From JAVBME01 sp031552765 (GTDB lineage: Bacteria > Bacillota > Negativicutes > Acidaminococcales > JAISLQ01): a stretch of DNA of 62,339 nt. The translations under genes and the position numbers were made by a program. Where the stretch lies: assembly GCA_031552765.1 (NCBI GenBank), contig JAVBME010000001.1:1-62339 (forward strand), in the 5' to 3' direction. The notes under the pieces were generated by a model, which saw nothing but the letters and a program-made list of their open reading frames with translations, had not been told where the DNA came from and did not search any database. Every line of letters begins with the position of its first letter. The stretch's first letter is position 1. This document shows positions 27,890-35,992 of this stretch, in pieces.

Positions 27890-28675
27890 ATGGATATCTT
27901 AGTTTTTATCAAACAGGTACCGGATATCGGTGAGGTAAAAATCGATCCGGAAACCAAGACTCTGATTCGTCAGGGCATACCGTCTGTTGTCAACCCTTTT
28001 GACAAGAACGCGGTAGAAGAAGCGTTATTGCAGCGTGAAAAGCATGGCGGCAAGGTGACGGTTCTTACGATGGGCCCGCCGCAGGCAGCCGAAGCTTTGA
28101 AAGAATGCTTGGCAGTAGGCGCGGACGAAGTGATTCATCTTAGCGACATGACTTTTGGCGGCTCAGACACTTTGGCTACCAGCCGTGTTCTGGCTGCGGC
28201 CGTAAGGAAAATCGGCAAATTTGACCTTATTATTTGCGGCAAGCAGGCTACCGACGGCGATACCGCCCAGGTCGGCCCGGAAACGGCTGAAATCCTCGGT
28301 ATACCGCAGGTGACCAATATAGCCGCTATGGAAATAAACGACGGAGTGGCTACGATAAAACGCGAAGAAGAATGCGGCTATGCTATTATCAAAGCGCCGC
28401 TGCCGCTTCTTGTTTCTGTTACAAAAATAATAAACGAACCGAGGCTGCCCAGTATCAAAGGGCGCATGAAAGCCAACCGCGCCGAGATACCTGTATGGAA
28501 AGCCGACTATATCGGCGTAACTAAAGAAGATGTAGGCCTCAAAGCCTCCCCCACCCGTGTTGTAAAAATATTCAACCCTGTTCGCAAGTCGCAAGGCGAG
28601 ATCATCCGGGAAGAGAACGCGCAGGTCGCGGTAGAAAAACTCCTGGAAAAACTCAGCGAACACGGTTTGGTATAA
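27890..28675 (+). CDS. etfB: Electron transfer flavoprotein, beta subunit
   Basis: A 261-residue EtfB. The N-terminus VFIKQVPDIGEVKIDPETK, the MGPPQAAEALKECLAVGADE block and KQATDGDTAQVGPE (about residues 118-131) resemble the beta subunit of anaerobic, bifurcating-type Etf such as that of amino-acid fermenters. It carries the nucleotide (AMP or second FAD) site and pairs with EtfA, encoded 15 bp downstream. The ATG at 27890 has GAGGGGCGGAG; an in-frame upstream ATG at 27821 has no ribosome site. Electron donor or acceptor is not encoded next door. Confidence 0.93.
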   Translation: MDILVFIKQVPDIGEVKIDPETKTLIRQGIPSVVNPFDKNAVEEALLQREKHGGKVTVLTMGPPQAAEALKECLAVGADEVIHLSDMTFGGSDTLATSRVLAAAVRKIGKFDLIICGKQATDGDTAQVGPETAEILGIPQVTNIAAMEINDGVATIKREEECGYAIIKAPLPLLVSVTKIINEPRLPSIKGRMKANRAEIPVWKADYIGVTKEDVGLKASPTRVVKIFNPVRKSQGEIIREENAQVAVEKLLEKLSEHGLV

Positions 28676-28690
28676 GGAGGGGCGAAGGAA

Positions 28691-29704
28691 ATGGGCATAG
28701 CTATCGAAGAAGCAAAAGGCATTTTGGTATATATGGAGCAAAACTTCGGCGCCTTTAGAAATGTAGGCTTCGAACTTTTGGGGCAGGGCCGCATGCTGGC
28801 CGATAAATTCGGCTGCGAGCTGGCTGCGGTCGTCGTTACCGGCGAAAACGGCGAAAAGCTTGCCGCACAGGCTTTCCAGGGCGGCGCCGATAAGGTGTAC
28901 ATGGTAGAAGGCAAAGATTACGAACGCTACAACACAGACGCTTATGTATATGCGGTAACAGAATTGGTAAAAGAATACAAGCCGGAAGGCTTTTTGCTGG
29001 GTGCGACCGTAGACGGGCGCGACATGGCTCCGCGTGTGGCGGCAAGGCTTGCCACCGGCCTGTGCGCCGATTGCACCGGTATCGGCGTGGAAGAAGAAAA
29101 AGGCCTTATCGCCTGGACCCGCCCGACTTTCGGCGGCAATATAATGGCGACTATCATCTGCCCGGACGCCCGACCGCAAATGGGCACGGTAAGGCCGAAA
29201 GTATTTAAAAAACCCGAAATGGACGCCAGCCGTACAGGCGAAGTCGTGCGTTTCGACCCGAAAATGCCGGCCGGTACCATGCGGACGGAATTTCTCCGTG
29301 AAGAGATACCCGAAGGCGTAGTGTGCAATCTGGAAGAAGCGGAATTCATCGTATCCGGCGGCCGCGGCCTCGGGACCCCGGAAAACTTCAAGCTGATCGA
29401 AGACCTGGCCAATGCCTTTGGCGGCGTGGTGGGTTCTTCTCGCGCGGCAGTTGACGCCGGCTGGATAAACCACCTGCACCAGGTCGGCCAGAGCGGTAAG
29501 ACCGTCGGCCCCAAAGTCTATATCGCTTGCGGTATATCCGGTGCGATACAGCATTTGGCCGGTATGAACTCTTCGGATATCATCATCGCCATAAACAAAG
29601 ACCCGGACGCGCCGATATTTACTGTAGCCGACTACGGCATTGTGGGCGACCTGCATGAAGTGCTGCCCATACTCACCAAAGAAGTGAACAAAAGAAAAGG
29701 TTAA
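28691..29704 (+). CDS. etfA: Electron transfer flavoprotein, alpha subunit
   Basis: A 337-residue EtfA. The N-terminal domain (1-190) has ALVTG-like Rossmann folding with RVAARLATGLCADCTGI. The C-terminal FAD domain shows ARPQMGTVRPKVF, VSGGRGLGTPENF, GSSRAAVDAGW and the signature VYIACGISGAIQHLAGM followed by INKDPDAPIF. In anaerobes EtfAB can pass electrons from NADH to acyl-CoA dehydrogenase with ferredoxin reduction. The partner is not within this window. A terminator follows. Confidence 0.96.
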   Translation: MGIAIEEAKGILVYMEQNFGAFRNVGFELLGQGRMLADKFGCELAAVVVTGENGEKLAAQAFQGGADKVYMVEGKDYERYNTDAYVYAVTELVKEYKPEGFLLGATVDGRDMAPRVAARLATGLCADCTGIGVEEEKGLIAWTRPTFGGNIMATIICPDARPQMGTVRPKVFKKPEMDASRTGEVVRFDPKMPAGTMRTEFLREEIPEGVVCNLEEAEFIVSGGRGLGTPENFKLIEDLANAFGGVVGSSRAAVDAGWINHLHQVGQSGKTVGPKVYIACGISGAIQHLAGMNSSDIIIAINKDPDAPIFTVADYGIVGDLHEVLPILTKEVNKRKG

Positions 29705-29713
29705 TAGCGTGAG

Positions 29714-29744
29714 CCGCCCGGCTGATAACAGCCGGGCGGTTTTT
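29714..29744 (+). terminator. Rho-independent terminator after etfA
   Basis: CCGCCCGGCTG, loop ATAA, CAGCCGGGCGG, then TTTTT. Confidence 0.9.
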
Positions 29745-29829
29745 GAATGATTTTTGTGAAAAAAGGTAGAAAACTTTTTTTGGCGAAATTTTCCTTATTA
29801 TATAGAGAAAAAACGCTTTGGAGGTTTTT

Positions 29830-30699
29830 ATGACGTCATTTCACGGAGTTATTCCTTATCTGGTGTCGCCGGTCGATGAACAAGGGCAAGTAAAAACGGA
29901 AGTATTGATGAGGCTTTGCCGGGATCTTCTGGCATCTGGAGTGCACGGGTTTGCGCCGCTCGGCTCGACCGGGGAGTTTGCTTATTTGACGCGCGCGCAA
30001 AAACGGGCGATAGTAGAGACCGTAGTACAGGCCGCCGCCAAAAAGGCTCCGGTCATAGCGGGCGTTGCCGCGACCACGATAGCCGAAGCGGTAGATATGG
30101 CCAAAGAATGGCAGCGGCTTGGCTGTGACGGCATACTGGCGACGCTGGAGTCGTATTTTCCTTTGCGCGATGATGATGTTTATTCATATTTTGCCGCTAT
30201 CGCCAAGGCGGTTTCCCTGCCGGTAGTTTTATACACCAATCCCAGTTTCCAGCGGACAGACCTGACGTTGCCGGTTATCAAACGCCTGGCGCAAATAGAT
30301 AATATCCGTGGCATAAAGGACGCGTCGACGAATACCGGGCGGCTGTTGTCTATCATGAACGAATGTGGTGACCAGCTTGAAGTGTTTGCCGCATCAGCGC
30401 ATATCCCGGCTTGTGTGATGCTGATCGGTGGGAAAGGCTGGATGGCGGGCCCGGCCTGTCTTATTCCACGACAAAGTGTAGAGCTTTATGAGTTGTGCCG
30501 GGCGAAAAAATGGGAAGAGGCCATGGGATTGCAGGCGAAGCTCTGGCAGGTAAACCAGGCCTTTAATAAATATAACCTGGCGGCTTGTGTTAAGGGTGGA
30601 CTTACTTTACAGGGCTATGACGTCGGAGCGCCGCTGCCGCCGCAGGCGCCGCTGTCGCCGGAGGGTCTGGCCGAATTGCGGCAGCTCTTGGCACATTAA
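29830..30699 (+). CDS. DapA-family (dihydrodipicolinate synthase/aldolase) lyase
   Basis: A 289-residue class I pyruvate-dependent aldolase-type TIM barrel. GSTGEFAYLT holds the phosphate/carboxylate-binding motif in place of the GTTGE of true DapA. VVLYTNPSF supplies the tyrosine, and IRGIKDASTN supplies the Schiff-base lysine. An alanine- and proline-rich C-terminus follows. It stands alone with its own terminator, outside a lysine operon, so a catabolic aldolase/dehydratase (keto-deoxy-sugar acid or hydroxy-oxo acid) is as likely as lysine biosynthesis. The start is set by GGAGG at 29819; an in-frame TTG at 29818 overlaps it. Confidence 0.8.
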   Translation: MTSFHGVIPYLVSPVDEQGQVKTEVLMRLCRDLLASGVHGFAPLGSTGEFAYLTRAQKRAIVETVVQAAAKKAPVIAGVAATTIAEAVDMAKEWQRLGCDGILATLESYFPLRDDDVYSYFAAIAKAVSLPVVLYTNPSFQRTDLTLPVIKRLAQIDNIRGIKDASTNTGRLLSIMNECGDQLEVFAASAHIPACVMLIGGKGWMAGPACLIPRQSVELYELCRAKKWEEAMGLQAKLWQVNQAFNKYNLAACVKGGLTLQGYDVGAPLPPQAPLSPEGLAELRQLLAH

Positions 30700-30718
30700 A
30701 ATAATTTTTCGACGTAGT

Positions 30719-30762
30719 AATCGCCTCCTGCCCGCAAGCAAACGTGCCGGAGGCGATTTTTT
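30719..30762 (+). terminator. Rho-independent terminator
   Basis: AATCGCCTCC (30719-30728) pairs with GGAGGCGATT (30749-30758) around a 20-nt loop and runs into TTTT. Confidence 0.8.
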
Positions 30763-30823
30763 ATAAGTTGCCGCATCTGTTACCGGGGCGGCTTTTGTGT
30801 TAATATTGATGCAGGTGATTTTT

Positions 30824-31339
30824 ATGGCAATATTTCCTGATGAGATACCGTCTTTTTTAACAGACCGCCTGGTGCTGCGTCCGCTGGAGGAAGAGTACTT
30901 TCCCAGCCTGCACGGGCTTTGGGCCGCTACTTTAGGCCAGCCGCTGGCTGATGCGCGGGCCCGTACCATATATATGCTGCTGGAGAACCTTTTTTTCAAC
31001 CGCCAGGGTATGTGCTGGGTGCTGCTGTGTAAATACAGCGGCGAGGTTATCGGTACCTGCGAATTGCACAATTTTCGCGCCGAAGAGCGCCGGGCGGATG
31101 TAGGCTGTGAGATCTTTCCGGCAAAACAGCGCCAGGGCTATATGACCGAGGCCCTTTTGGAGTTGATCCACTATTCTTTTGGCGAATTGGCGCTATATGA
31201 CCTTATTGCCAACGTAGAAGAAAATAACGGCGCGTCTGTCGCGCTGTTTAAGAAAATAGGCTTTGAACGGGAAGGCAGCGCCATGTCGGCGGACAAAAGA
31301 CTGCTGCTTCGTTTTATGCTCAGCCGCAAGATAAGCTGA
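30824..31339 (+). CDS. GNAT family N-acetyltransferase (RimJ/RimL-like)
   Basis: A 171-residue GNAT. It begins with the typical LTDRLVLRPLEEEYF of the RimJ/RimL ribosomal-protein acetyltransferase group. CEIFPAKQRQGYMTEALLELI holds the acetyl-CoA loop (Q/R-x-x-G-x-G/A variant: RQGYMTEA). The C-terminus has VEENNGASVALFKKIGF, the usual alpha-4 region. The substrate is unknown. AGGTGA precedes the ATG at 30824. It is the first of three tightly packed genes (7 and 21 bp gaps). Confidence 0.85.
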   Translation: MAIFPDEIPSFLTDRLVLRPLEEEYFPSLHGLWAATLGQPLADARARTIYMLLENLFFNRQGMCWVLLCKYSGEVIGTCELHNFRAEERRADVGCEIFPAKQRQGYMTEALLELIHYSFGELALYDLIANVEENNGASVALFKKIGFEREGSAMSADKRLLLRFMLSRKIS

Positions 31340-31346
31340 GGTAATC

Positions 31347-32072
31347 ATGGATAAACTTGAAATAACGGTTGATGGCAAAACCATAGAGATAGAAGTGGAA
31401 CGTAAGCGGCGAAAAACACTGGTATTGCGCGTTTTTCCAGAGAGCGGCCGGGCGCTATTGTCTTTGCCCGTGAATACTCCAGTCGCTTACGCACGCGCAT
31501 TCTTAGAAAAGCGCCTCCCCTGGCTGGAGGATAAACTGCGGGAAGTATTGCCTCATGTAAAAAAATATTCTTTTGACAATGGCGAGGTTTTTTATTACCA
31601 AGGACTCCCGCTGACTTTTCGCATTGATGCGGGTGCGCGTTCACAAGTGCTGATACAGGGCCAAGAACTGGTGCTATACCAAAAAGAAGAGCTTGACCGG
31701 GAAAACAGGCGCCGCCTGCTGGATGATTTTTTCCGCAGCCGGACCGCTGTTTTAGGCGCGCTGGCTCTAGAGCACTTTTTTGTCTTATTTTCTGCGTTTT
31801 TAGGTGAAGGCGCTATGCCGGAACTGAAAGTACGCCGCATGACCAGCCGCTGGGGCTCATGCCTGCCGCAAAAGAGGAAGATAACGCTGTCAAGCCGTTT
31901 GGCTCACTTGCCGCCAGAGTGTTTTGATTACATCGTAGCGCATGAGATATGCCACCTAAAACAGGCTGACCACAGCCCGCTTTTCTGGGATTTACTGGCA
32001 AAAGTCATGCCGGACTGGCGAACAAGGAGACAACAGCTTAATAAGGCTGCTTTATACATGCTTTATCAATAA
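31347..32072 (+). CDS. YgjP-like metallopeptidase (DUF45/M48-like)
   Basis: A 241-residue protein of the YgjP/DUF45 group, zinc peptidase-like. The N-terminal part is beta-rich and basic (ERKRRKTLVLRVFPESG). The C-terminal catalytic part has MTSRWGSCLPQKRKITLSSRL and YIVAHEICHLKQADHSPLFW, where HEICH is the zinc motif and the later histidine the third ligand. The DNA-linked YgjP found next to type I restriction genes is the closest type I recall, but no restriction genes are present. 7 bp after the GNAT gene. Confidence 0.85.
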   Translation: MDKLEITVDGKTIEIEVERKRRKTLVLRVFPESGRALLSLPVNTPVAYARAFLEKRLPWLEDKLREVLPHVKKYSFDNGEVFYYQGLPLTFRIDAGARSQVLIQGQELVLYQKEELDRENRRRLLDDFFRSRTAVLGALALEHFFVLFSAFLGEGAMPELKVRRMTSRWGSCLPQKRKITLSSRLAHLPPECFDYIVAHEICHLKQADHSPLFWDLLAKVMPDWRTRRQQLNKAALYMLYQ

Positions 32073-32093
32073 AGAAGAGAGAAGGTTTTAAGG

Positions 32094-33119
32094 ATGAAAA
32101 AGGTAGACTTAAGAAGCGATACAGTGACGCTTCCTACTGAAAAAATGCGCCTGGCTATGGCCGCCGCCCCGGTGGGCGACGACGTTTACGGCGAAGATCC
32201 CAGTATCAATAAATTGGAAGAAACGATTGCCGCCGCTTGCGGCATGGAAGCGGCGCTTTTTACCGCCAGCGGCACTATGGGCAACCAGGTGGCTATCATG
32301 GCTCATGTCGACCGTGGGGATGAACTTATCTGCGAAGACGAAGCGCACATATTCTATTATGAAGTAGCGGGCATCGCCGCTCTTTCCGGCGCACAAGCCC
32401 GGCCGATAAAAGGTGACCGCGGCATATTGACGCCGGAACTTATTGCGCCCTATATCCGTCCTACCACAGATATCCACCAGCCTTATACGCGCCTTATTTG
32501 CCTCGAAAATACCCACAACCGCGCCGGCGGGACCTGTTACAGCCTCAAACAGCTTCAGGAAATCAGGGTTTTGGCCGAAAAGAGCGGCGCGGCGGTCCAT
32601 ATGGACGGGGCGCGCGTTATGAATGCTGTAGTGGCGACCGGTGACAAGCTGTCTGCCATCTGCGATTGTGTAGACAGTATTTCCATATGCATTTCCAAAG
32701 GACTGGGCGCTCCTGTAGGCGCCGTAGTGGCCGGGACAAAAGATTTTATTTCCAAGGCGCGCCGCATGAGAAAGCGCTTAGGCGGCGGCATGCGACAGGC
32801 AGGAGTACTTGCCGCCGCCGGGCTCATCGCCTTTAATGAGATGGTTGACTGCCTGGCGGAAGACCACCGCCGCGCCAAGGTATTGGCCCGGGGCTGCAAC
32901 GACATCGGTTTTGATATCGACCCGGATAGTGTAGAAACGAATATACTTGTGGTCAAGACAGCTGACCCAGCCAAAGTTGTGGCCTCACTTAAAGAAAACG
33001 GAGTTTTCGCCAACCAGTTTGGTCCGGATAAATTCCGCCTGGTAACACACTATAATGTGGACGACGAAGGCGTAGAATATACGCTCGAAACTTTAAAAAA
33101 GATAAAAACCGCCATGTAA
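32094..33119 (+). CDS. ltaE: Low-specificity L-threonine aldolase
   Basis: A 341-residue PLP enzyme of the threonine/beta-eliminating lyase group. It starts with VDLRSDTVTLPTEKM, typical for the family. FTASGTMGNQVAI, HMDGARVMNA and ICISKGLGAPVG (PLP lysine) follow, with KRLGGGMRQAGVLAAAG after it. It cleaves L-threonine or L-allo-threonine to glycine and acetaldehyde, or beta-hydroxy amino acids in general. The pair DSHIxxxE residues that set L- versus D-specificity cannot be judged by eye. It ends the three-gene unit and is followed by a terminator. Confidence 0.92.
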   Translation: MKKVDLRSDTVTLPTEKMRLAMAAAPVGDDVYGEDPSINKLEETIAAACGMEAALFTASGTMGNQVAIMAHVDRGDELICEDEAHIFYYEVAGIAALSGAQARPIKGDRGILTPELIAPYIRPTTDIHQPYTRLICLENTHNRAGGTCYSLKQLQEIRVLAEKSGAAVHMDGARVMNAVVATGDKLSAICDCVDSISICISKGLGAPVGAVVAGTKDFISKARRMRKRLGGGMRQAGVLAAAGLIAFNEMVDCLAEDHRRAKVLARGCNDIGFDIDPDSVETNILVVKTADPAKVVASLKENGVFANQFGPDKFRLVTHYNVDDEGVEYTLETLKKIKTAM

Positions 33120-33127
33120 AACAAAAC

Positions 33128-33157
33128 TAGCCGCCAATGGCGGCTAATTTATTTTTA
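33128..33157 (+). terminator. Terminator between convergent genes
   Basis: TAGCCGCC, loop AAT, then GGCGGCTA and an AT-rich T-tract; likely bidirectional between ltaE and the leftward regulator. Confidence 0.82.
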
Positions 33158-33179
33158 TTGCTTAGTGCAAGGAGCAATT

Positions 33180-33833
33180 TCATGCGGTAGGTATTTTTTT
33201 ATGTTTATATTTATCGTTCCTGGTGACGGAAATGCCGCCATTTTTTGGGGCCTTGCAGCGCCGGGGATTTTTTTCGTCCGTATAGTATATTACCGAATAT
33301 AAAATAGCGGTGGTATTGGATATATTGGTTACCGTATGCAGGCCGGAGCCGGAGTAGGTGATAGTGTCCCATTTTTCGGCGACATGGCGGTCCATTTCAC
33401 CTGTTTTAGGATTTTGGATCAAAAATTCCAAAGTTCCTTCGATAATAAAACATATCTCGTTGCCGGTATGTGAGATCGGGCCAATGGCGGCGCCTGGTTT
33501 AAGGCGAAAATGCACCGGGAAGATAGGAGCATTTTGCGGGTCATTGATGAGTATATAAGACTCCAGGCCGTCAACGTCAAAGCCTAGATGCTCGCATTGC
33601 TCCAAATGCAGCACCCGGTCGTCCTCTCCTTCGGTTTCATAAAGGTCGGCCAGTTTGTTGCCGTATACAGTAAGCGTACTTTGCAGATTGCCGATACTGA
33701 TACCGGAATGGCCGTTTTCCACCAGGCTTAAAAATGCTGCGGTTATGCCGACTTTTTCTGCTACTTCCTGCAAACTCAAGCCGTTTTTTTGGCGCATTTG
33801 TTTTAATTTGAAGCCTAAGAGCCAATTATTCAT
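33180..33833 (-). CDS. XRE-family regulator with C-terminal cupin domain
   Basis: A 217-residue repressor/activator: an N-terminal HTH_XRE (residues about 8-65, with LSLQEVAEKVGITAAFLSLVE) joined to a cupin sensor domain (about 90-185, containing the metal-binding-like HTGNEICFIIEG and SGSGLHTVTN). The cupin part generally binds a small organic ligand. A 20-residue basic tail follows. It is transcribed away from the SDR/BKACE/AtoE operon, with 287 bp between starts, so it most likely controls that operon in answer to its substrate. AAGGAATG lies upstream of the ATG. Confidence 0.88.
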   Translation of the reverse strand: MNNWLLGFKLKQMRQKNGLSLQEVAEKVGITAAFLSLVENGHSGISIGNLQSTLTVYGNKLADLYETEGEDDRVLHLEQCEHLGFDVDGLESYILINDPQNAPIFPVHFRLKPGAAIGPISHTGNEICFIIEGTLEFLIQNPKTGEMDRHVAEKWDTITYSGSGLHTVTNISNTTAILYSVIYYTDEKNPRRCKAPKNGGISVTRNDKYKHKKIPTA

Positions 33834-34120
33834 AAAGCAACATTCCTTTTGTAAGGATTATTTTATAAGTATTACTTTTTTCTACATTCTACCATATATT
33901 AATTATTTGTTAAATTAAGGATTTGGAATATTTAGACACAGAGGTTTAAAAAATTTTTTTGGCGAAAAACAGCAAATAAATATTGACAATTCTGAAAATA
34001 GGTTTATGATTTAAATATAAGTTAAAATTTAAGTAAAAATTATCATTTAAATTATACTAATAATATAAAAAAATTTCAAGACAAAAAATAAGGCGAGTTA
34101 AAGCGGAAAGGTTGTGGATA
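33834..34120. promoter_or_regulatory. Divergent control region of the BKACE operon
   Basis: A 287-bp, very AT-rich gap. A strong sigma-70 promoter is visible on the plus strand (separate entry). Downstream of it, ATGATTTAAATATA (near 34006) and ATCATTTAAATTATA (near 34043) form a near-direct repeat that could be an operator for the divergent XRE/cupin protein. GGAAAGG at 34105-34111 is the ribosome site of the SDR. Confidence 0.55.
33983..34010 (+). promoter_or_regulatory. Sigma-70 promoter, TTGACA-16-TATGAT
   Basis: TTGACA at 33983-33988 and TATGAT at 34005-34010, with 16-bp spacing, lie about 110 bp before the SDR start. Confidence 0.65.
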
Positions 34121-34885
34121 GTGAATTACCAAATGAATTTTACCGGAAAAACTGTTTTAGTAACTGGGGCTGCGGAGGGAATCGGGAAAGCCGTGGCTTT
34201 AGGATATGCTTCATTGGGAGCAACTGTAGTAGTGGTAGACCTTGAATTTAATAAGGAAAATATGTTAAAGACCGCTAAAGAGATTGAGGCTGCCGGCGGT
34301 AAGCCGATCTTAAAATTTTGCGATCTGACTGACGACGCCAAGGTAGACGCTATGCTGGCGGAGCTGAAAAATGAGCTTGCCGGTTTGGATATACTTATCA
34401 ACAATGCCGGTATTTACCGTACAGGCCCGTCCGTTGATTACAGTTATGAAGACTGGGATAAAACGGCCGCGGTCAATGTGCGTTCACATTTTTTCCTTAC
34501 CGCTAAAATAGCCAAGCAATTCATGATACCAGCTAAAAAAGGAAGTATTGTATTCCTGTCGTCTACGGCCGCGCATTTTGGCGTGCCTTGCGCGGTCGCT
34601 TACGGTGTAAGCAAAGCTTCGACTTTGCAAATGACCAAGGCGCTGGCCGCCGAGTGGGCGGAGCACAATATCCGTGTAAATGCCGTAAATCCGTTTTTTG
34701 TTGTGACCAACCTGATCTCTTCTATAAGTAAAGAGCGGCAAGATCAGATCGCTATGAAAACAGTTATGAAACGTCTGGCGCAACCGGAAGATATAGTGGG
34801 CGGAGTGCTGTTTTTGAGTTCAGATATGGCGGGCTATATAACCGGTACACATTTGGATATAGATGGTGGAAGAACAATCATGTGA
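34121..34885 (+). CDS. Short-chain dehydrogenase/reductase
   Basis: A 254-residue classical SDR. Cofactor motif TGAAEGIGKAVALGY near residue 16 and D at the end of beta-2 (VVVDLEF) suggests NAD(H). NNAG is present (LINNAGIY), the catalytic serine is in SSTAAHFG, and YGVSKAS is the Tyr-x-x-x-Lys. A C-terminal DGGRTIM closes it. It probably oxidises a hydroxy acid to the beta-keto acid used by the BKACE enzymes downstream, or does the reverse (inference). The GTG at 34121 is chosen over TTG 34112 and ATG 34133 by distance from GGAAAGG. 25 bp before the first BKACE. Confidence 0.88.
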   Translation: MNYQMNFTGKTVLVTGAAEGIGKAVALGYASLGATVVVVDLEFNKENMLKTAKEIEAAGGKPILKFCDLTDDAKVDAMLAELKNELAGLDILINNAGIYRTGPSVDYSYEDWDKTAAVNVRSHFFLTAKIAKQFMIPAKKGSIVFLSSTAAHFGVPCAVAYGVSKASTLQMTKALAAEWAEHNIRVNAVNPFFVVTNLISSISKERQDQIAMKTVMKRLAQPEDIVGGVLFLSSDMAGYITGTHLDIDGGRTIM

Positions 34886-34910
34886 TTGGCAAAAGAAAGG
34901 ATGAGGGAAA

Positions 34911-35942
34911 ATGATTGAAAGTAAAATCAAATGGGATGTAATTGAAAAACTCAATAAAGAGCAAGGTTTGTTGTCAAAAACCTTTTTCTATGGCTTGCCG
35001 GAAGTAACAGATCCGGTGCATACGGCAATCGCTACAGATGATGTCATTGTGCAGCCAAAGTGGAACGTTTCAGACAAGATTTTTGTTTCTACGACCATAG
35101 TCGGTTCTTTCTACAGCAAAAGAGGCAATCCAAACCATCCGATAACACCGGAAGAAATATACAATTCCGCGCGTGAAGCATGCCTGGCGGGCGCGCCAGT
35201 TCTACACTTGCATGTGCGTAACGAAGACGGCTATAACCGCTTGGATCCCAAGTTATACAGGGAGATTTTGACACCGCTGAAAAAAGAATTCCCTGATGTT
35301 ATGTTTGACTGCTGTCTGGTACCTCGCTATGAAGGCGACTGGGAACGCATGATCGAAATGCTGGAATCCGGTTTGATAGATGTGACGCCTGTAAACACAG
35401 CTGCTGCGTATTGCGGCGATATGCTGTTGACCAAAGCACCGCACATTTGCGTACAAAAAGCGCGTTTGATCCAACAAAACGGCATGATACCGCAGATAGC
35501 GGTATACTCTGACGGCGATATCGATAATGCCGACCGCTGGCTAATCAAAACCGGCATCATCGAGACCGGTATTCCCGGCAAGCCGACCCATTGGTGCGTA
35601 CTGCCGGCCCTTCCCGGCGGCAGCCCGATGAATTCGCCGGTAGCCATGGTCGAAACGTTTATGCACATTCATAACCGCATTAAAGAGATAGATAAAGACG
35701 CGGTCATAATGGTATGCGCCGCAGGCCGCGCGTCAAGCTATCTGGCGACTTTGGCTATCATTTTGGGCTTGCACATCCGTGTAGGCATGGAAGATACAGT
35801 TTGGAAGTGGCCACACAAAGATGAAAAAATCGTAAGTAATGCCCAGCATTTCCTGGAATTTAAGCAGTTGTGCGCGCTTTTGGGCCGTGAAGTGGCTACG
35901 CCCAACGATTATAGGAAACTCATCGGTTTGCCATTGAAATAA
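34911..35942 (+). CDS. BKACE family beta-keto acid cleavage enzyme (long form)
   Basis: A 343-residue BKACE (DUF849) TIM barrel. This Zn-dependent family condenses a beta-keto acid with acetyl-CoA, giving acetoacetate plus a new acyl-CoA. The metal motif is HLHVRNEDG (H-x-H), and a late acidic motif RVGMEDT sits where the third region is expected. An N-terminal extension of about 55 residues precedes the barrel (which begins near KIFVSTTIVG), making it longer than the usual 275-310 residues. The substrate cannot be read off: family members differ by small changes in the pocket. It forms an operon with SDR, a second BKACE and an AtoE-like carrier. Confidence 0.85.
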   Translation: MIESKIKWDVIEKLNKEQGLLSKTFFYGLPEVTDPVHTAIATDDVIVQPKWNVSDKIFVSTTIVGSFYSKRGNPNHPITPEEIYNSAREACLAGAPVLHLHVRNEDGYNRLDPKLYREILTPLKKEFPDVMFDCCLVPRYEGDWERMIEMLESGLIDVTPVNTAAAYCGDMLLTKAPHICVQKARLIQQNGMIPQIAVYSDGDIDNADRWLIKTGIIETGIPGKPTHWCVLPALPGGSPMNSPVAMVETFMHIHNRIKEIDKDAVIMVCAAGRASSYLATLAIILGLHIRVGMEDTVWKWPHKDEKIVSNAQHFLEFKQLCALLGREVATPNDYRKLIGLPLK

Positions 35943-35965
35943 ACGGGTTTATCCCGTTTATTTCA
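35935..35965. repeat. Perfect 13-bp palindrome overlapping the BKACE1 stop codon
   Basis: TGAAATAAACGGG (35935-35947), loop TTTAT, CCCGTTTATTTCA (35953-35965). It includes the stop codon and is followed by A-rich sequence, not a T-tract, so it is an intra-operon mRNA structure or a protein-binding site rather than a standard terminator. Confidence 0.75.
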
Positions 35966-35992
35966 AAAATATAAAAAATAAGGAGGTTTTTT

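Noticed and set aside
28163..29656. 497-codon leftward open frame over etfB/etfA
   Set aside because: It is antisense to both Etf genes, with no recognisable motif; long shadows are common in this codon usage.
31347..32072. Type I restriction association of the YgjP-like gene
   Set aside because: No restriction or modification genes are present in the neighbourhood.
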